In this document: piece after piece, positions 58,084 to 64,000 of the stretch
How positions within the stretch are numbered: the stretch's first letter is position 1
Layout: each line of letters starts with the position of its first letter
From: Poa pratensis
Lineage: Eukaryota; Streptophyta; Magnoliopsida; Poales; Poaceae
Length of the DNA stretch: 64,000 bases
Assembly: GCA_947311845.1 (NCBI GenBank)
Contig: CAMZMU010000063.1
Span: forward strand, 126,330,914 to 126,394,913
Direction: 5' to 3'
The notes under the pieces: generated by a model
The model's database searches: none
Seen by the model: only the letters and a program-made list of their open reading frames with translations
Told to the model about the DNA's origin: nothing
Program-made: the position numbers and the translations under genes

Positions 58084-61000
58084 TTACAGTTTAGTTCCAA
58101 CAAGTGTACAAACATTCAAAAATAGATACACAAGCACTAAACATGATCTTCTAAAACTGCCGTGCACATCTCCAGGATTCTTCTGATCTGCTGTCCCAGC
58201 AGCAGCCTTCAATTCCAAGAGGGAGTACTTCTGATTTATATTTACCCTACAGCAATCTACATACACAATAGAGGGTATTAGGGACAGCTATAAAAGCAAA
58301 GTAATGGAAGAAAGAACCAGAAAATCAACCTACTAAAGTAATACACATGACATAACCAGTAACTAAACTTTCAGCATGCTTATCAATTCGTGAAGCTCCA
58401 TAAATATAGCAGCGAACAAGCCTACTGAACCCTGCACCCACATGGATGATTGATCTTTGCGGATACACAGTATATGTACCTTGGGGCTGATGATCTTCGT
58501 GAAGCAGTCACCTAGGATGGAGATAATCACATTGATCTTTGCTATAGGTGGCACTGGCCAACTTCAGCGAGAACATCTCCACCATAGTCTGTTGGAGTTT
58601 CTTGTCGCAGTCTAACATTTACACCAAAGAAGAATTTCAGTGGTAGCATTGGTATTACAATTATAGCTATAACCAGAAACAAAGAAAGAATGTATCACTG
58701 AACATAAAATGCAGCAAGATAGCACAGATCATCTTTTTATGTCAAGAATAGAAATCTTATACATTTTCTTGAACATATGAGAAGAACAATGTTCCGCGAA
58801 TATGTATCACAAATTTTCTGATGACACACGACTAGATAAAGACATTTCTAATTGACTAGTACCCAGATATATGCACCAGTTCAGGAAATTCATGACTTGG
58901 ACAGTGTATTAATAGTAGATATGACGCAACTGCACAACATTTGAATCATATACTAACATGTCTGGTAAATCCTGAAAATGGTGGATGGTAAAAGTGGTAG
59001 ACAAATGGTCCTTGTCACATACTCAGTTGATATTTAGATACATAGTTGCAAGGCAGGCAACAAGTGTTCATCTTGTGTTGTGTAGAGTAGTAGGATTCTA
59101 TCCAAACTTGCCTCAAGAGATAAAATGTTTCTAGCAAAATATCCATCGCATTTTGGCAAGCACATGGATAATGCACACATACATGGCAGATGATGCAGCA
59201 ACCATACATACATACATACATGGGGAAAACCTGCATTGGCAACCACAAGTGCCAAAATAGAAGGGTTGAAGAGACTGAGACTACCTGGTTTTGCCTAAGT
59301 ATTTGATGGCCATGGAGTAGTCCTTGAGGCGGGCGCCACACATGAATCAGCACAACGAGCATGCAAGCAGTGGGATCTCCGCCCGACATCGATGGCAGGA
59401 GCATGCAAGCTGATACCGGTGGCAGCAGCTCCGGCTGTTGGAGACATGCAAAACCCACAAGCAGATTAGCGTTCAGGTTGAGAATTGAGCAAATTAGTCT
59501 AACCAAGTTCATGCTTGGAAAAGTAATCATCTATTGCGATGGTACGAGCAAACATGAGGAGCTTTATATTCGTGGCATAATAGTACACATATATACTTTG
59601 TCCGATCTGATTTCACAACCAAGCAAACAACACTTAAACTTTATAAATTTTGATAGTGTAACTTATGCCTAAGCTTCTTAGTTAAAAATGACCCAATACA
59701 AAAACATAGTTGCAAGGCAGGCAAAGTGTTGATGCTCAAGACAAAGAATGCCTTATGGTAGCAACGTTTCTACTCATCCCTAAGACTACTCCTGGAGTTT
59801 GGTGACAACTGACAAGATACACCCAGCAGCAGATGATGCAACGTAGCATAGAGAGCAGCGTTAGGGAGAGTGATACTACCTGGTTGCCTAAGTAGTATTT
59901 GATGATGGCGGTGCAGCAGGACATTGTGCTTGAGGAGGTACGTGTCTTTCATGGCGAGCAGTCCGGTGGCCAGTTGGGATGGTACAAGTCCGTCCTGGCG
60001 TCCAGCAGCCGCAGCTCGGTGGAGGCCTGCAAAGCACAAACACACAGGCAGAAGCAGATTAGCTTTGACGTTCACAATCTGTGCTGATTCACGTGCCAGG
60101 TAGTGCAAATTACCACAAACATGAATTACTAGTATAAGACGGTGCTGTCTAAATCAATTAACGCTAGGACAGAACAGAACATGTACTGCAGGAGCGAGGA
60201 GAGGACGGGACGCACGTACCGAACAGCAGAGCAGGTCGAAGCCCACGCCTCCTCCCGTCCTGGTCTGCCCGGATCAGAAGCTGTAGCCACTGGATTCAAC
60301 CCGGATCCAGTGAAGAGCTTAGGCTTCAGTGACGGCAATCGGTGAGGAAGCCACGGAGGAGCGCGTCCAAGACATCCAATCGCGGGCTCCTGATTCAATA
60401 GATGCGTAGGGTTAAGAGGTTGAGAAAGAGGTGATAGAGAGAGATAGGTTGGAGAGGTGGAGCAACGCCGGCGAAGACCAGATCTCGGGATCGAGATGGC
60501 CTGCAGCGGGCGGGTTGGTGAGGCCGGGCGTCTCTCCTGGCGGGCATGCCTCCTCTCTCATCTTCGTGTCTGGCGAGGGGGTGACGGCTCTGCGGAGGAG
60601 GGTGGCTCGATTTGATCGAGGTGCGGCAGGGTGGAGAGAAGAAGGGACAGCGGCGGCGACGGGGGAAACGGGTAAGGTTTGTGCGCACAGCCGGGTGGTC
60701 GGCGCGGTGCTGCTTCGTGAGCGCGCGCGTGCTTGATCATCTGCGAGATCCAATCCGCTTTTTAGCTGCTAGAGGTCGAGATGCAAGATGTACAGATTGA
60801 GGGGAATAGGGGAAGGGAGCTTGCCTTGGAGTATGTGGGGTGGCCGCGCCTGCCTTGGTGCATGCGGCAACGGCACCGGCGGCGGCGATGCGGCGGCCAC
60901 CATCGATCGGAGACGGCGAGGGCCGTGTTGCTTTCTTTTGTCGTCCTTCTCCCGAACGGAGCACCGCAGCCGGAACGGCCGAGAGCACGCGGAGGGCAGG

Positions 61001-61320
61001 GGAGGACGGTGGTGAGAGGAGGGGTTGCCGGAGGGGAGGCGGCGGCGCCACGCGCGCGAGGGAGGAAGGTCCTAAAGGGGCTAGGGTTTTCCGCGGAGAG
61101 CTGCTTGTCTGGACGCCGCGCACCGGAGAGCGGCCACTACCTGGACCGCGAGCACGGCTCCTAGCCAAGGATCGATGGGTGATGGTGGCGGGGCGAGTGC
61201 GCCGAGTGGGTGATGGCGGCGGACCTTGTGGCTGGCGGCTAGGGTTCGGGAGGGACTGGCGGGGAGGGCTAGGGTTCGAGTGGGGATCGATTCAGGTGGG
61301 GTTATATTAGGTAGTCTGGT
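58084..61320 (-). other. Probable transcribed interior of the second CACTA element, product not recognised
   Basis: The minus strand has spliced-gene features: segments 60026-59880 (acceptor TTTGCAG, donor CAG|GTAGTA) and 59434-59285 (acceptor CAACAG, donor CAG|GTAGTC). These are 147 and 150 nt, both multiples of three, and end in the same words (GCCATCA...TTAGGCAA..CCAG), so they look like a duplicated exon. A GC-rich CpG-like region (60430-61290) upstream could be the promoter and first exon. No known domain was seen and no complete frame could be joined with confidence. Confidence 0.35.
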
Positions 61321-62200
61321 ACATATACGAAAGTACCCCTAGTTGAGTGGTGCGGGCTTGAATATCTGCGGGTATTCCAGTCATTTCAAGTCAAAAAATG
61401 GTAGGCAGGAGATTTGCCGCTGTGTGCAAATATTTTTGGGCTCTAGGGCAACATTTGTTGTGGAAGGGAAATTAGGACTATGTTTTATGGACAAGTCTAG
61501 CGGGCGCCCGCGCGCCATATGGACGAGACGAGCGCTTAGTCATTAAGGAAGTTCGCAGCCTGGGGCGCACGCTCGCGTACGAGAACGGATCGATCCGAGC
61601 CCACCCGCTCGTCTAGTCGTCTTCATCCACTCCGTGTCCCGCCCTGCCGTCGATGCGCGCCCCCACACTCCCTTCTCCGGCAGACCATCCGGAGCGCCGC
61701 CCCGGGTCTCTGCGCCGGAGGACCACCCAGTGCGCCCGCCCCCGAGTCCCCCCGCCGCCCAGACTGCGGGCAGACCCGGCTGCCGTTTTCCTGTTGTTTG
61801 CCCAGATTCCGGCGACCTTTAGCCGGCCACCGGGAGCGGCGACCCTAACCACTGCCTCCCGGTGCGTCGACCATCAGCCGGCCACCCAGGCCCGCCGCCC
61901 CCTCCTCCTCCTCGCGGACGTTCAGCCTGCGCGACCTCGCGGGTCGTACCGCCCCACGCACATCCTCCGGCGAGGACCCTGTTTCCTACTCTGCGGCGAC
62001 CACGCCTTGACCGGGAGAAGAAGGTGGAGCAGCAACCCGGAACGGCGTCTTGCCGGTGGAGAATTGTAGGAGAGGATGTCGGCAGGTTCCGTGGTGGTGA
62101 ACGGCAGCAGGAGAGGATGCTGGCGTACAGAGAAAATCGGGAAGGGGATTGATTGACCTTGGAGGAAGAAGATACGGTGAGAGAGAGACACTGCCTGGTG
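61321..62200. other. GC-rich region, no gene supported
   Basis: Overlapping long frames on both strands at 61610-62420 reflect GC content rather than a recognised protein. The sequence may be captured or promoter-like DNA within a transposon. Confidence 0.35.
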
Positions 62201-62599
62201 GGTCCCACGTGCAAGAAAATGTCAGATTTGGTTATTTTGGTCACATAGTTGCTTAACAGCAAATAGCAGTTGCAGCATTCTATCAATTTGTTGCCTCTCG
62301 CCGGTAGGGAATTGGGGAAGAAGAGGTCGGCGGTCTGCGCTGGTGAATGACGACACGAGAGTAAGTTGGCGGTGGCCGAGATTGGCGCCATGGGCATGTG
62401 TTCATGGGGGGACGGAGACATAGATTTCGGACAAAGAGAGAGGCCTTACACTGATCGCGGCCTCGCGTCAAATTATTTTGATTCTTGTCAGTTGTTGCTT
62501 GATGGCACATATTAGTTGTATGATTCTGCTAATTTGTTGCCTAACATCTCATAGCACTTGCTCAATTACTTAAATTTTGTGCTAATATTATAGAGTTGT

Positions 62600-64000
62600 G
62601 TATTGGCGTCGGCGTTGTGAAGTTCTCCGTTGAAGTTTTGAAATTGCCTTCCTTGTGGATGTCTCCGACATGACGCCCACCTTCGAATGGCTCGCATTGT
62701 GTGGTGGTGCGGAGCTGAGAATGCCATGAAGTTGCCTACGGTCGACGATGTCGTGAAGTTGCCTGCGGTAGATAGTGAATTTGTTGTGAAGTTGCAAAAA
62801 TTTGTAGTTACATTATGTACCGATGCTATGAAAGTCGCTAGTGCGAAGTTGCTTCAACGCACACAGAAGTTGTTTTTAGTTGTTGTGAAGTTGTCTCAAC
62901 GCACGCCAAGAATTGCTTCGTCACATACCAAAGTTGCTTTTAGTTGTCGTATTATTGCTTACCATTCTAGTGTAGTTGTCTCAACACACACCAAAATTGC
63001 ATTTAGTTGTTGTCAAGTTGCTTACCGCCACTAGAAATTGTTTCATCGCACACCAAACTTATTTACCGTTGTTGGGAAGTTCCACCAGCTTTCGCCGTTG
63101 TGAAATTGTTGGTTGATATATTGAAGTTGCCTCTGAATTCCTCGTGGAGAGATCTGACGTGATGTCCACCTTCGAATGGCTCGCATTGTGTGGTGGTGTG
63201 GAGCTAATGACGACGTGAAGTTGCCTAAGGTAGATAGTGAATTAGCTGCAAAGTTGCAAAAACTTATAGCTAAATTATGTACAGATGCTATGAGTCACTA
63301 GTGTGAAGTTGTCTCAACGCACACCAAAGTTGCTTTTACTTGTTATGGAGTTGTCTCAACGCGCACCAAAAATTGCTTCGCCTCATAGCAAAGTTGCTTT
63401 TAGTTGTTGTAGTGTTGTTTACCGTTGTAGTGAAGTTGTCTCAACACACACCAATGTTGCATTTAGTTGTTGTCGAGTTGCTTACCGCCACTGGAAATTG
63501 TCTCATCGGACACCAAAGTTATTTACCGTTGTTGGGAAGTTGCCACCGGCATCCGACGTTGTGAAGTTTTTTGTTGATATTTTGAAGTTGCCTCTTAATT
63601 CCTCGTGGAGTGCTCCGACGTAACGTCCACCTTCGAATGGCTCGCATTGTGTGGTGGTGTGCAGCTGACGGTAGACAGTGATTTTTTTTGTGAAATTGCT
63701 AAAAAAAATGCACGGTGGTTTGGAGCTGACACATACCAACGTTGATTCTAGTTTTGATTCTAATTATTGTGGAGTTGTTTACCGCCGTTGTGAAATTGTC
63801 TCATCGCACAACATAGTTGCATAACGTTGTTGGGAAGTTGCCGCATCGCACACCAAAGTTTTTCCGCTCGTACCAAAATTCCTTTTTTGTTGTTGTGAAC
63901 TTGCTTACTGTTGTTGTAGTGAAGTTTCCTCGCCACACACAAAAATTGTTTACCGTTGTTATGAAGTTGCCTAATCACACACCAAAGTTGCTTACTGTTG
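62600..64000 (+). repeat. Higher-order tandem repeat, unit about 460-490 bp
   Basis: CCACCTTCGAATGGCTCGCATTGTGTGG-type blocks occur at about 62677, 63168 and 63628. Each unit is itself built from degenerate 20-45-bp pieces around GAAGTTGTCTCAACGCACACC and AAAGTTGCTTTTAGTTGTTGT. The array runs off the right edge. Open frames across it arise from the repeat and are not called genes. Confidence 0.8.

Noticed and set aside
60395..62421. Many overlapping ORFs of 60-200 codons in GC-rich DNA
   Set aside because: No recognisable motif in any frame; the frames follow base composition.
62600..64000. CRISPR-like array
   Set aside because: The repeats are degenerate with no constant spacer length, and the genome is a plant.
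57379..64000. A complete second CACTA element within the window
   Set aside because: No inverted CACTACAAGAAA terminus was found to the right, so only the left end is claimed.

Overview
The window reads as nuclear DNA of a grass of the wheat tribe (Triticeae). The signs are GC-rich grass codon use in the host genes, many Stowaway and Tourist MITEs, an Au-type SINE, CACTA and Mutator-like transposons, and LTR retrotransposons primed by a tRNA-Asp-complementary site. Genes are sparse and repeats dominate. All calls come from reading the sequence; no database was searched.

Layout. 1-6.6 kb is AT-rich intergenic DNA with Stowaway MITEs. 6.8-8.05 kb holds an intact, intronless nicotianamine synthase gene (+ strand) with a clear TATA box. 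A 1,984-bp Helitron starts 105 bp after its stop codon. 12.6-15.03 kb (- strand) carries a gene that splices into a DUF295 - F-box - DUF295 fusion protein, with one single-base frameshift in the last exon. 16.48-17.70 kb is a Mutator-like element with a perfect 9-bp target-site duplication (TSD). 19.5-20.6 kb contains two SINEs.

From 20.76 to 46.63 kb lies a deeply nested stack of insertions that can be resolved by TSDs. A MITE is split by a CACTA element (21067-46235, TSD CAA). The CACTA is split by a solo LTR (TSD TAAAT), which is split by a second, unrelated solo LTR (TSD TCGTC/TCATC). That is split by a near full-length retrotransposon (24825-44116, TSD TGGCT). Its 5' LTR is split by another solo LTR (TSD GCCAA), and that by a rearranged pair of opposed retrotransposons. 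With later insertions removed, the CACTA is only about 3.2 kb. It carries an intact DEDDy 3'-5' exonuclease ORF with its own TATA box.

47.5-56.5 kb is a second copy of the segment that begins at the DUF295 gene (14.15-20.66 kb plus 46.86-47.06 kb), so the locus is an old tandem duplication. The second copy has a broken DUF295 pseudogene interrupted by a hAT-like element. It also preserves empty sites for the Mutator-like element and the SINEs of copy 1. 54.2-55.4 kb is a cluster of MITEs nested in one another. 57.38 kb starts another CACTA element whose other end is not seen. 62.6-64 kb is a 460-490-bp higher-order tandem repeat.

Functionally, the intact host gene is nicotianamine synthase (iron/zinc chelation). 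The F-box/DUF295 gene would be a ubiquitin-ligase substrate adaptor if its frame is restored in the living plant. The exonuclease is a transposon-borne gene.
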